DNA from: CAG-390 sp051867815
GTDB taxonomy: Bacteria; Bacillota; Clostridia; Oscillospirales; CAG-272
Reading direction: 5' to 3'
Assembly (NCBI GenBank): GCA_051867815.1
Contig: JBJDZD010000143.1
Span: 1 to 25,615, forward strand
DNA length: 25,615 bases
Shown here: positions 13,584 to 21,072 of the stretch, piece by piece
Position numbering within the stretch: the first letter of the stretch is position 1
Layout: each line of letters opens with the position of its first letter
Position numbers and translations under genes: made by a program
Notes under the pieces: generated by a model
Told to the model about the DNA's origin: nothing
The model's database searches: none
What the model saw: only the letters and a program-made list of their open reading frames with translations

Positions 13584-15899
13584 ATGCGTTTATTCAATGA
13601 AACGGCCAAGCGTGTCGTTGCTTTCGTACTCTTGGCGGTCGTGGCTTTCGGAGCGATTACATATTCGCTCGGGTTCTTTGAGCTTTCGTTCATAGACCGC
13701 GGTGGCGAAGTAACGTATGACGATACGACCGCGCAAGAGATCCTCGGCACTCTCGAAACCGGCACGAATATATCGGATTTTACGGGAGATAACACAACGG
13801 AGCTGATAATTCCGGTCGACTCTTCTGCTACGGGCGATGAAAGCAGCTCCGGAACGACCTCCGGAGACGTTACGTCCGCCGAGGGTACGGATCCCTCGGA
13901 TAGTTCTTCGCAAGCTCCCGAAAAATACGATACTCTTGATGAGTATCTTGATGCAGGCTATAAGATCACGTGGGCAAACTACGACCCCACTATGCAGATG
14001 GCACAGCTCATCCTGACTGCGGACGGTCTTGACGAGTACACGTACGGAACTCAAAAGAGAGTGTACGTCAAGAAAAAGATGGATTACGGCGAGGCTCACA
14101 GGGAGATCGAGTATTATACCACCAAAAGAGTCGAACGAGCCGCTCTTGAGGTCTACATGGGATATATCTTGGTTGATGCCGGAAAGGGTCAGGTCTCCTC
14201 CGGTATCGGCGACAACGTATATGAGAATGCGGACAGAGTAAGCATTTACAATTCCGTCGGCAAGCTTATCGGCACGTATCCCGGCGACGAGGTCATACCT
14301 GCCAACTGTCGCGACAGAGCAGACAGAGCGGTGTTTATTTATGAAGGCGCTTACTACTATCTCGATTCTCAAACGGGACGCTTTGAGCTTTCGGATTTTA
14401 ACCCTCAGCTTGACAGCCGCGGGCTGGAATTCGACTACAATCCCGATTTCGGAAAATCCGACAATCGATATTCGATATATAATACCGTCAGCACGGTCAC
14501 CGAGACTTTTGAACTTGACACGGTAAGCTATTTTACTCCCTACGGAGTTGACAGCCGTTTGGCTGAGCAGCTGTATCTGGCATATCCCGGTTATGCGAAT
14601 TTCATTGCAAGGGAATTTCAGCCGGGGCACTATTATAACAGGCTTTTCTGTGAAAGGCTTAAAGAAGTCATCAAGGGCGTTGAGTCCGGCGAGATAACCC
14701 GACCCGAAACCACAACCGAAGAGCCGGAAACAACGGCCGTCCCCGATGATACGACGTCCCCCATAGAAAGCGACACCACGATCCCGGAAGACACGACAGT
14801 GATCCCGGATGATACCACTACCGCACCCGGCGATACGTCGTCCCCCATAGAAAGTGACACCACGATCCCGGACGACACAACTTCCACGCCGGACGACACG
14901 ACGCTCCCCGGGGAAAGTGACACAACGATTTCGGATGACACGACCGTTATGCCGGACGACACTACTGCCGTGCCTGACGACACGTCAACTCCCGATGAAA
15001 GCGACACCGTCGCTCCGGAGCAGACCGGGCATGTTATAACCGAAGATACCTCTCCCGTACCTCCCGCTTCACGCGCGATCATTGCCTCGCCGAACGACAG
15101 CGACAAGGACGGCATCCCGGATAAGCTGACCGTCACCCTTGAGCATGACGAATACCGCTTCACATATCGCGTATCCGAGCCTAAAGTCGACCTCTCCAAG
15201 AATACGGTTATGATCTATACCCACAACCCATTTATTTACCACAAGATCTCATGGCAAGGCGATTTCAAATACGCCAAGGCTTATAATTTCAGCGAAAACC
15301 GTGCCTACACCGTTGACGACAACGGTATAGTCAAGATCATCAATACCTACGGCACGGCTTCCGTTTATATGTACAAAGAGGTTCAATCGGATACCCAGCA
15401 CGGCTCCTACTACCGCATTTGCTATTATACCGAGCCTTTTGAACGCGACGAATACAAGCTCGGTCATTATTATTTTGACGACGGCTTGATCCGCATGCGC
15501 GCGGTTGAGCGGTTGACCTACAAGCTCAATGAGTATGAGGCAGACTACGAGGTCATGGTCGATGCTTACGGCAATCAGGTGGATATCGTGCCGAGCGGCT
15601 ATACCGTTATTTCCTATTCTGAAGGCGTATTCCTGCTTGAGCGAAGCGGCACGGGAAGATACGGCTATTACCACAAGGACGGCTATTGGGTCGCTCAACC
15701 CATTTACACATACGCCGCTCCCTTCATCGAGGGATTAGCTGTTCTCGGCTATGAGGACGGCATCAAGGGCGTGATCGACACAAACGGCAATATCGTTATT
15801 CCGTTCCATTATACGTCAATTTCCAATGCATCCACCGGCATCTTTGCCTGCTATTCCGACGAGGAAGGCTGGAAGGTGTTTGCAAAGGTAAAAAAGTGA
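13584..15899 (+). CDS. WG-repeat surface protein with Asp/Thr/Pro linker
   Basis: Membrane-anchored exported protein of 771 residues. A single hydrophobic segment (11-30) has no lipobox, so it is probably an uncleaved anchor. Then come a Ser/Thr/Asp-rich stretch (about 50-112), a folded domain (about 115-375), a long linker of repeated PDDTT-like units (about 373-493), and a C-terminal domain that ends in WG-type repeats (GYYHKDGYWVAQPIY near 690, GVIDTNGNIVIPFHY near 730). WG repeats form beta-propeller or solenoid-like modules of unclear role. The linker contains an 84-bp internal repeat. GGAG lies 8 nt before the ATG, 15 bp after rlmH, so it is the last gene of the operon. Function unknown. 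Confidence 0.75.
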   Translation: MRLFNETAKRVVAFVLLAVVAFGAITYSLGFFELSFIDRGGEVTYDDTTAQEILGTLETGTNISDFTGDNTTELIIPVDSSATGDESSSGTTSGDVTSAEGTDPSDSSSQAPEKYDTLDEYLDAGYKITWANYDPTMQMAQLILTADGLDEYTYGTQKRVYVKKKMDYGEAHREIEYYTTKRVERAALEVYMGYILVDAGKGQVSSGIGDNVYENADRVSIYNSVGKLIGTYPGDEVIPANCRDRADRAVFIYEGAYYYLDSQTGRFELSDFNPQLDSRGLEFDYNPDFGKSDNRYSIYNTVSTVTETFELDTVSYFTPYGVDSRLAEQLYLAYPGYANFIAREFQPGHYYNRLFCERLKEVIKGVESGEITRPETTTEEPETTAVPDDTTSPIESDTTIPEDTTVIPDDTTTAPGDTSSPIESDTTIPDDTTSTPDDTTLPGESDTTISDDTTVMPDDTTAVPDDTSTPDESDTVAPEQTGHVITEDTSPVPPASRAIIASPNDSDKDGIPDKLTVTLEHDEYRFTYRVSEPKVDLSKNTVMIYTHNPFIYHKISWQGDFKYAKAYNFSENRAYTVDDNGIVKIINTYGTASVYMYKEVQSDTQHGSYYRICYYTEPFERDEYKLGHYYFDDGLIRMRAVERLTYKLNEYEADYEVMVDAYGNQVDIVPSGYTVISYSEGVFLLERSGTGRYGYYHKDGYWVAQPIYTYAAPFIEGLAVLGYEDGIKGVIDTNGNIVIPFHYTSISNASTGIFACYSDEEGWKVFAKVKK
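14757..14924 (+). repeat. 84-bp in-frame repeat in linker of the WG protein
   Basis: The sequence from 14757 (start TCCCCCATAGAAAG) recurs at 14841 with few changes, an offset of 84 bp or 28 codons, encoding SPIESDTTIP followed by DDTT-type units. Shorter PDDTT-like units continue to about 15010. Such repeats may vary in number between strains. Confidence 0.7.
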
Positions 15900-15904
15900 T
15901 AAAA

Positions 15905-15942
15905 ATTCGGCGCATCTGCCTCAGGTGCGCCGAATTCTTTAT
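15905..15942 (+). terminator. Terminator of the galactokinase-WG operon
   Basis: A 14-bp stem (15905-15918 with 15922-15935, one G-T pair) with loop CCT is followed by TTCTTT. Confidence 0.85.
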
Positions 15943-15970
15943 TTATTAAAATAATTACTCATATTTTGTC

Positions 15971-15999
15971 TTGATATGTCGAAGCGAAAATAGTATAAT
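15971..15999 (+). promoter_or_regulatory. Promoter of the OB-fold lipoprotein gene, with a 0A-like box
   Basis: TTGATA (15971-15976) and TATAAT (15994-15999) are 17 bp apart. The spacer starts with TGTCGAA (15977-15983), an exact match to the Spo0A-binding heptamer. Bound there, a regulator would repress. Confidence 0.75.
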
Positions 16000-16034
16000 T
16001 ATTAAGTTATAAAATTTGAAAGGAAACAAAGCCC

Positions 16035-18494
16035 ATGAAAAAGAGAATTCTCTCGCTTCTTCTGGTCATCGTAATGGCGATCTCCATGCTTGCGGCATGC
16101 ACGCCCGAAGGCAACACGCCGGTTACGACAGATGAAGAGAACACCACATCAACTCCGGATAACAGCACCGAGACGACCGATTCCGATACTACGCAGGAAG
16201 AAGAGCCAAAGTTCCCCTCCGCCGAGTATCAGACCATCACCATCGCAGAGGCACTTACGCTTTGCGAGCAGTTCGTTGATACCGCGTCCGCCGAAAGATA
16301 TTATATCATCGGCACGATCACGGAGATACAAAGCGAGCAGTACGGGCAGATGACCATTGAGGACGAAACCGGCTCCATTATGGTCTACGGCTCCTACAGC
16401 GCGGACGGCAGCGTAAGATACGACGCCATGACCGATAAGCCCGTAGTCGGCGATACCGTCCTTTTCCACGGTACGCTTCAAAACTACAAGGGCAACACGA
16501 AGGAAATTCAGAACGGAAGGATCATCGAGTTCAAGAAGAACGGTGCAGAACAGAAGCCGGCTGAATTCCCCGAATTCGACTCCACTCTCACCGTCAAGGA
16601 AATGCTTGAGCTTCCTCTTTCAAGCGGTCAGCTGACCGACGGCCGCTACTATGTTGAGGCAGTCGTTGAGTCCGTTACCAACGCAACATACGGCGCAATG
16701 AACATCAAGGATGCCACCGGCACGATCTCCGTTTACAACAGCAAAAATGCGGACGGCACCGTTGATTACAAGGACATGGACGATAAGCCCGTCAAAGGTG
16801 ACACAGTCAAGCTTTGGTGCACGGTTCAGAACTACAACGGCACCGTTGAGATCAAGAGCGCGTACATAGTTGAGGTAAAGCATAATCAGATTGACGAGAG
16901 CGCGTACACCGCAATGTCTATCGCCGACGCACGCAATTCCGCGAAGGGTACGAAGGTCAAGGTCGAGGGCGTTGTCGCAAAGATAACCTACGCTACCGGT
17001 ATGGTACCCTCCGGCGTCGTCCTCGTTGACGGCACGGGTTCCATTTACGTCTACGACGGCGACCTCGCCGCTACCGTAAAGGAAGGCAATAAGATCACCG
17101 TTTGTGCCGACAAGACTTGGTGGATACTTGAAACCGAGCAATCCAACGCGGAAAAGTTCGGTTATATCGGCTGCAATCAGCTTGAAGCAGCATGGCTCGT
17201 CGCCAACGACGGCGCAAATAACGAATTCGATAAGTCCTGGATAACCTCAACCACGGTCAAGGACATCATTGACACCCCCGTAACCGAGGACATCACCACC
17301 GTCATCTACAAGGTCACCGCGCTCATCAAGGAAGTGCCCGGAAGCGGATTTACGAACTTCTACATCAACGATCTTGACGGCACTACGGGTACGTATTCGT
17401 ACTCTCAATGCAACGGTGGCGACTTTGCGTGGCTCCGCGCCTTTGACGGCAAGATCTGTACCGTCTACGTTATGGCACTCAATGCAAAGTCCACTGCTTC
17501 GGATTGCTTCTGGCGTTTCCTGCCCGTTGCAGTTGTTGACGAAGGCTTCGATCCCGCAAGCGTAAACGGCGCCGAGTTTGCGGTCAAGTACCACGGCATG
17601 CCTCAGTTTACGACCACAACTTTCACCGGCGACCCTGCCATTGAGCTTGTCACCTCCGTATCCTCCGACCTGCTTGCGCTCAGCGGTGTCACGCTGACCT
17701 ACACCTCGGATAACGCCGCGGTCGTTTCCATCGTCGAGGAGAACGGCAAGGCCGTGCTTCATTGCCTTTCAACCGGCAGCGCGACCGTTACCGTTACCGC
17801 ACAGCACGGCGACAAGACCTACAGCGAGACCGTTACCATCACTGTAAAAGGCTCTCAGACCGTTGAGTCCGTAACCGTTAAGGATGCAATCGACTCTACG
17901 CTCGGAAGCACCGTGACCGTCAAGGGTATCGTCGGTCCCTCCCTTGTTAATCAGTCCGGTTTCTACCTCATCGACGAGACCGGCATTATCGCGGTTCTTT
18001 GCGATAAGTCTGTGTTTGATACCATTGAGATAGGCAACGAGATAGTGCTCACCGGAACGAGGGATTGTAAGGTCAAGGACGGAGCGGATTGCTTCGGCCA
18101 GACCCATATCTCCGGCGCGACCGTTGTGGAAAACTACTACGGCAAGCACGAGTACAGCACCGCACATTTCATCACTGATAAGACTGCGGCCGATTTCTAT
18201 GCTCTCAACGCGGGGGAGGATCACTCTACCGAGGTGTATGTTCTTAAGGTCACGGTTGAATTCACCACAGGAAGTTATTCCTCCGGCGTAAACCTCGTCA
18301 GCGGCGATACGAAGATAAGCCTTTACTGCTCCGGTGCCGGCCAGTACAGCTGGCTTCGTGAGTTTGACGGTCAGGAGGTCACTCTTGAGGTTGCGGCCTG
18401 CAACTGGAACTCCAAGACCTATTGGCGCGGCTGTGTCATTGCAGTTCACACCGCCGACGGTAAGGTCGTAAACGAGCTTAATTTTGCTAACTGA
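16035..18494 (+). CDS. Lipoprotein with about six tandem OB-fold-like domains
   Basis: Exported lipoprotein of 819 residues (lipobox MLAAC, Cys22; acidic Thr-rich linker to about 60). The rest is an array of OB-fold-like units, each with a strand pattern around TGxIxVY: units near 66-165 (TIEDETGSIMVYG), 182-285 (NIKDATGTISVYN), 291-360 (VLVDGTGSIYVYDG), 407-500, 612-690 (YLIDETGIIAVLCD) and 700-815. Units four and six share an insertion ending in WLRxFDG. A Big2-like immunoglobulin domain lies near 515-610 (SDNAAVVSIVEENGKA, STGSATVTV). Similar OB units occur in the extracellular nuclease YhcR, but no nuclease domain is present, so binding of polymer (nucleic acid or glycan) is the likely role. 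AAGGA lies about 10 nt upstream. The gene is monocistronic. Confidence 0.75.
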   Translation: MKKRILSLLLVIVMAISMLAACTPEGNTPVTTDEENTTSTPDNSTETTDSDTTQEEEPKFPSAEYQTITIAEALTLCEQFVDTASAERYYIIGTITEIQSEQYGQMTIEDETGSIMVYGSYSADGSVRYDAMTDKPVVGDTVLFHGTLQNYKGNTKEIQNGRIIEFKKNGAEQKPAEFPEFDSTLTVKEMLELPLSSGQLTDGRYYVEAVVESVTNATYGAMNIKDATGTISVYNSKNADGTVDYKDMDDKPVKGDTVKLWCTVQNYNGTVEIKSAYIVEVKHNQIDESAYTAMSIADARNSAKGTKVKVEGVVAKITYATGMVPSGVVLVDGTGSIYVYDGDLAATVKEGNKITVCADKTWWILETEQSNAEKFGYIGCNQLEAAWLVANDGANNEFDKSWITSTTVKDIIDTPVTEDITTVIYKVTALIKEVPGSGFTNFYINDLDGTTGTYSYSQCNGGDFAWLRAFDGKICTVYVMALNAKSTASDCFWRFLPVAVVDEGFDPASVNGAEFAVKYHGMPQFTTTTFTGDPAIELVTSVSSDLLALSGVTLTYTSDNAAVVSIVEENGKAVLHCLSTGSATVTVTAQHGDKTYSETVTITVKGSQTVESVTVKDAIDSTLGSTVTVKGIVGPSLVNQSGFYLIDETGIIAVLCDKSVFDTIEIGNEIVLTGTRDCKVKDGADCFGQTHISGATVVENYYGKHEYSTAHFITDKTAADFYALNAGEDHSTEVYVLKVTVEFTTGSYSSGVNLVSGDTKISLYCSGAGQYSWLREFDGQEVTLEVAACNWNSKTYWRGCVIAVHTADGKVVNELNFAN

Positions 18495-18497
18495 TAA

Positions 18498-18537
18498 AAC
18501 AAAAGATCGCTGTGCCGCGGCACAGCGATCTTTTGTT
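18498..18537. terminator. 40-bp perfect palindrome, bidirectional terminator
   Basis: The right half (18518-18537, starting CGGCACAGCGATC) is the exact reverse complement of the left half (18498-18517). The outer ends are AACAAAA and TTTTGTT, giving U-runs in both directions. It begins 3 bp after the lipoprotein stop and overlaps the last bases of the transporter's stop codon. Confidence 0.88.
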
Positions 18538-19957
18538 ATTTTACCACTCTTGATCTTGACATATCAAATCTGCGGAAATATATCAGCAAAGTGACGGCAC
18601 AGGCAAGCCACCCGAGAGGGTACGACATTCCTATCGGCACTATCTCGTTTGAGATGAAGTTCGAGATTATGAAAAGCATCACTTGGCGCAGGCCGACAAA
18701 GCATGAGAGCATGATTATCATGGGGGCGGTCGCATTACCGGAGCCGCGGAGCGCGGCGGCAACCGTCTGGTTTATGCAACAGCAGAGGTAGAAGGGCGAA
18801 ATACAGCGTAAAAGCATTGCAGAGGTTCGGACGATGTCCGGATCGCTGTTGAATATAGATGCCCAGAAGGGCGCCCAAATGATAATGGGGACGATTATTG
18901 CCATTGAGGCTGCCATTGCCACTCCCATGGCAACATAAGTCCCTTTCCTTGCGCGCTTGGTGTCGTTGACACCGAGATTTTGACCGACGAAGGTAGTTAC
19001 GGCAAGGCCGATCGATTGGATGGGCAGGAAAATGAATTGGTCGATCTTCGAGTACGAAGTCCACGAGGAGAGCGCCGCCTCCTGCATATCAAGTCCGGGC
19101 GCAACACCGCCGGGTATTACCGCGTTTCCGACGTAATATTGAACGAAAACGTTTGAGAACGCGGTTATTGCCATTTGAACGCCTGCAGGGAAGCCGACCT
19201 TTATGATTTTTAAGAGGTAGAATTTCTCAAGCTTTATGTCTTTGAGCCTGAGCTTCACGCAGGTATCGCTTCTGAACAGCGTGATGAGAGTCAGTATCGC
19301 GGAAAGAGTCTGAGCGATGACGGTGGCAAGCGCAACTCCGACAGTACCCATTCCCCAATTAAAAACGAATAACAGATCGAGCAGGGTGTTTGTGACGGCG
19401 GCTACGATGAGGAAGATGAAGGGACGCCTCGAGTCGCCTATCGCTCGCAAAAAGCCGGCTCCCATGTTGTATATCATCAGCGAAACAACGCCGGCAAAAT
19501 AAATCGTAAGGTATGCTTTCGCCTCGTTGAAAATAGCGTTTGATTCGGCTGTCCCGTCCGAGCGGAGCATGATGTTGAGCAAATAGGGGGTCATCGTGAT
19601 GCCCACAATGGTGAAAAAAACTGCCATGATGAGTGTCAGTGCCATGGCCGTGTGAACCGTTTTGCTTGCCGATTTTTCGTCCTTTGCACCGAAATACTGC
19701 GAGATAATAACTCCGGCACCGCTTGAAAGCCCGAGGAAAAAGCCGATAAGAATGTTTACGATCTGTCCGACGCTTCCAACGGCGGCGTATGCAGCGTTAT
19801 TGCCCGTTTGACCTATTACCCAGGTGTCAACGAGATTGTAAAGCTGCTGGAACAAATTTCCGACGAGCAGCGGCAGGGCAAAAATCAAAATGTTCATGAC
19901 AATGCTGCCGCGCGTCATGTCCATGGTGTTCTTTTTGGAGTATTTTGCTGCTTCCAT
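18536..19957 (-). CDS. MATE-family multidrug/cation efflux transporter
   Basis: Inner-membrane Na+- or H+-coupled exporter of about 473 residues with some 12 hydrophobic helices. MATE features include MTRGSIVMNILIFALPLLVG at the start of helix 1, FQQLYNLVDTWVIGQ, and the midpoint repeat around AVTTFVGQNLGVND (QN-G motif), reflecting the two-lobe fold. Substrate is unknown; metabolites, cationic drugs or dyes are typical. The ATG at 19957 is chosen because GAGG lies 6 nt upstream. An in-frame ATG at 20014 lies upstream of the predicted transcript start. It is convergent with the OB-fold lipoprotein and divergent from the 20128 gene. Confidence 0.92.
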   Translation of the reverse strand: MEAAKYSKKNTMDMTRGSIVMNILIFALPLLVGNLFQQLYNLVDTWVIGQTGNNAAYAAVGSVGQIVNILIGFFLGLSSGAGVIISQYFGAKDEKSASKTVHTAMALTLIMAVFFTIVGITMTPYLLNIMLRSDGTAESNAIFNEAKAYLTIYFAGVVSLMIYNMGAGFLRAIGDSRRPFIFLIVAAVTNTLLDLLFVFNWGMGTVGVALATVIAQTLSAILTLITLFRSDTCVKLRLKDIKLEKFYLLKIIKVGFPAGVQMAITAFSNVFVQYYVGNAVIPGGVAPGLDMQEAALSSWTSYSKIDQFIFLPIQSIGLAVTTFVGQNLGVNDTKRARKGTYVAMGVAMAASMAIIVPIIIWAPFWASIFNSDPDIVRTSAMLLRCISPFYLCCCINQTVAAALRGSGNATAPMIIMLSCFVGLRQVMLFIISNFISNEIVPIGMSYPLGWLACAVTLLIYFRRFDMSRSRVVK

Positions 19958-19985
19958 TATTCGCCTCAATTTATGTAGTACAGTA

Positions 19986-20014
19986 ATTATAGCACATATT
20001 TTGCCAAAAAGCAA
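19986..20014 (-). promoter_or_regulatory. Promoter of the MATE gene
   Basis: Minus-strand TATAAT (complement of 19986-19991) with a weak TTGCTT -35 (complement of 20009-20014), 17-bp spacer. The region 19958-20127 between the divergent genes is very A/T-rich and shows no gene. Confidence 0.6.
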
Positions 20015-20059
20015 TATTATTTATTATACAATATTTTTTGCAATTTAACACAAAATATG

Positions 20060-20088
20060 TTGACAAAAGAGTTTCTCTATTGTATAAT
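20060..20088 (+). promoter_or_regulatory. Perfect consensus promoter for the 20128 gene
   Basis: TTGACA (20060-20065), a 17-bp spacer and TATAAT (20083-20088). GGAAGGGG is at 20113-20120, 7 nt before the ATG. Confidence 0.9.
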
Positions 20089-20127
20089 TAGTATGAAATC
20101 AATCAAATTACGGGAAGGGGTAACTAT

Positions 20128-21012
20128 ATGCAAAATTTACAACCCGGAACGATGACCAATTTGTTTTATACTTATAAGCCGGGTCAGGAAAATGTGGTTG
20201 CATCCATGCGCCGCTTGCACAAGATCGGCTTTAAGGTGATCGACCTTTGCATGTGTCCGATGCAGAGAAACGAATTTGAACTTTGCGAGGATGAGAATTG
20301 GGAGCGTTTCACCGACAATATCGGAAATGAAGCCGCGCGCCTCGGCCTGAGCTTTGCTCAATGCCACCCCGTTTATGCTCGCGCGCTTTGCCGCAGGCAT
20401 TCCGCCGAGGACGAAGGCTGTGAAAAAAACGAGTTTTTCGTAAAGATGCTTGATCGTTCGCTGGACGTTGCTTCGCGGCTCGGTATTCCGTGGGCGGTAA
20501 TGCATCCGCTTGAGGACTCTCCGGCTTATGATCTTGAGCATAATACCGAATATAATTTTGAGATATACGCTCCTTTTTATGAGAAGTACTCTCATCGCGG
20601 CTTGGGCTTTGCCTTTGAAAACATGGCTGACGTAGACGGCGGCCGCCGTTTCGGCGTTACGCCCTCGGAGCTTGGGATGATACTTGACCGCTTCGGCGAT
20701 CGCAAAACCGGCGTATGCTGGGACACGGGACACGCCAACCGAATATTCAAGGATGCCATCGCACCGCTTAAGGCGGTCGGCGATCGCCTCGTTTGCACGC
20801 ATATTGATGATAACGTCGGCGCGACCGATCTGCATCAGATACCCTTCATGGGTACCGTTCCGTGGAAAAAGGTTATGGAAACGCTTAAGGAGATCGATTA
20901 CAAGGGCGCTTTCATATATGAGCTTTCAACGACGAAAAAGCTTCCCGAGGAACTTAAAGAGCCTGCAAGTGAATATGCTTATAAGGTAGCCGAATATCTT
21001 TGCAAGCTTTGA
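20128..21012 (+). CDS. Second sugar phosphate isomerase/epimerase-like TIM barrel
   Basis: Cytosolic protein of 294 residues of the xylose-isomerase-like superfamily and distant paralogue of the 7011 gene. Putative metal ligands and active-site residues are Glu164 in FAFENMADVDGG, Asp199 and His202 in CWDTGHANR, His225 in CTHIDDN, and Glu265 in FIYELS. The loop DLHQIPFMGTVPW aligns with DRHWLPYMGKHDW of the other protein. Substrate and reaction (isomerase, epimerase or dehydratase) are not readable. It has a perfect promoter. Only 60 bp, with no clear terminator, separate it from the surface-protein gene, so co-transcription with 21073 and 22682 is possible and would link a sugar-processing enzyme to surface binding. 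Confidence 0.82.
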   Translation: MQNLQPGTMTNLFYTYKPGQENVVASMRRLHKIGFKVIDLCMCPMQRNEFELCEDENWERFTDNIGNEAARLGLSFAQCHPVYARALCRRHSAEDEGCEKNEFFVKMLDRSLDVASRLGIPWAVMHPLEDSPAYDLEHNTEYNFEIYAPFYEKYSHRGLGFAFENMADVDGGRRFGVTPSELGMILDRFGDRKTGVCWDTGHANRIFKDAIAPLKAVGDRLVCTHIDDNVGATDLHQIPFMGTVPWKKVMETLKEIDYKGAFIYELSTTKKLPEELKEPASEYAYKVAEYLCKL

Positions 21013-21052
21013 GAATTTTCAGCCTGACGGGCTAAAAATACAAAATTTTATG

Positions 21053-21057
21053 AAAGG
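21053..21057 (+). promoter_or_regulatory. Distant ribosome binding site before the GLUG protein
   Basis: AAAGG is the only Shine-Dalgarno-like sequence and lies 15 nt before ATG 21073, longer than usual. An out-of-frame ATG at 21060 is nearer but opens only a frame lacking protein-like features. Translation may be weak or regulated. Confidence 0.45.
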
Positions 21058-21072
21058 TAATGGTATTTCTTA

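Noticed and set aside
13590..14630. Long open frame (346 codons) on the minus strand inside the WG-protein gene
   Set aside because: It is antisense to a well-supported operon gene with a good ribosome binding site; the frame is open because of codon bias.
21018..21040. Small AGCC/GGCT hairpin as a terminator after the 20128 gene
   Set aside because: The stem is only four base pairs and is followed by a mixed A-rich sequence with no T-run, so it is unlikely to end transcription.
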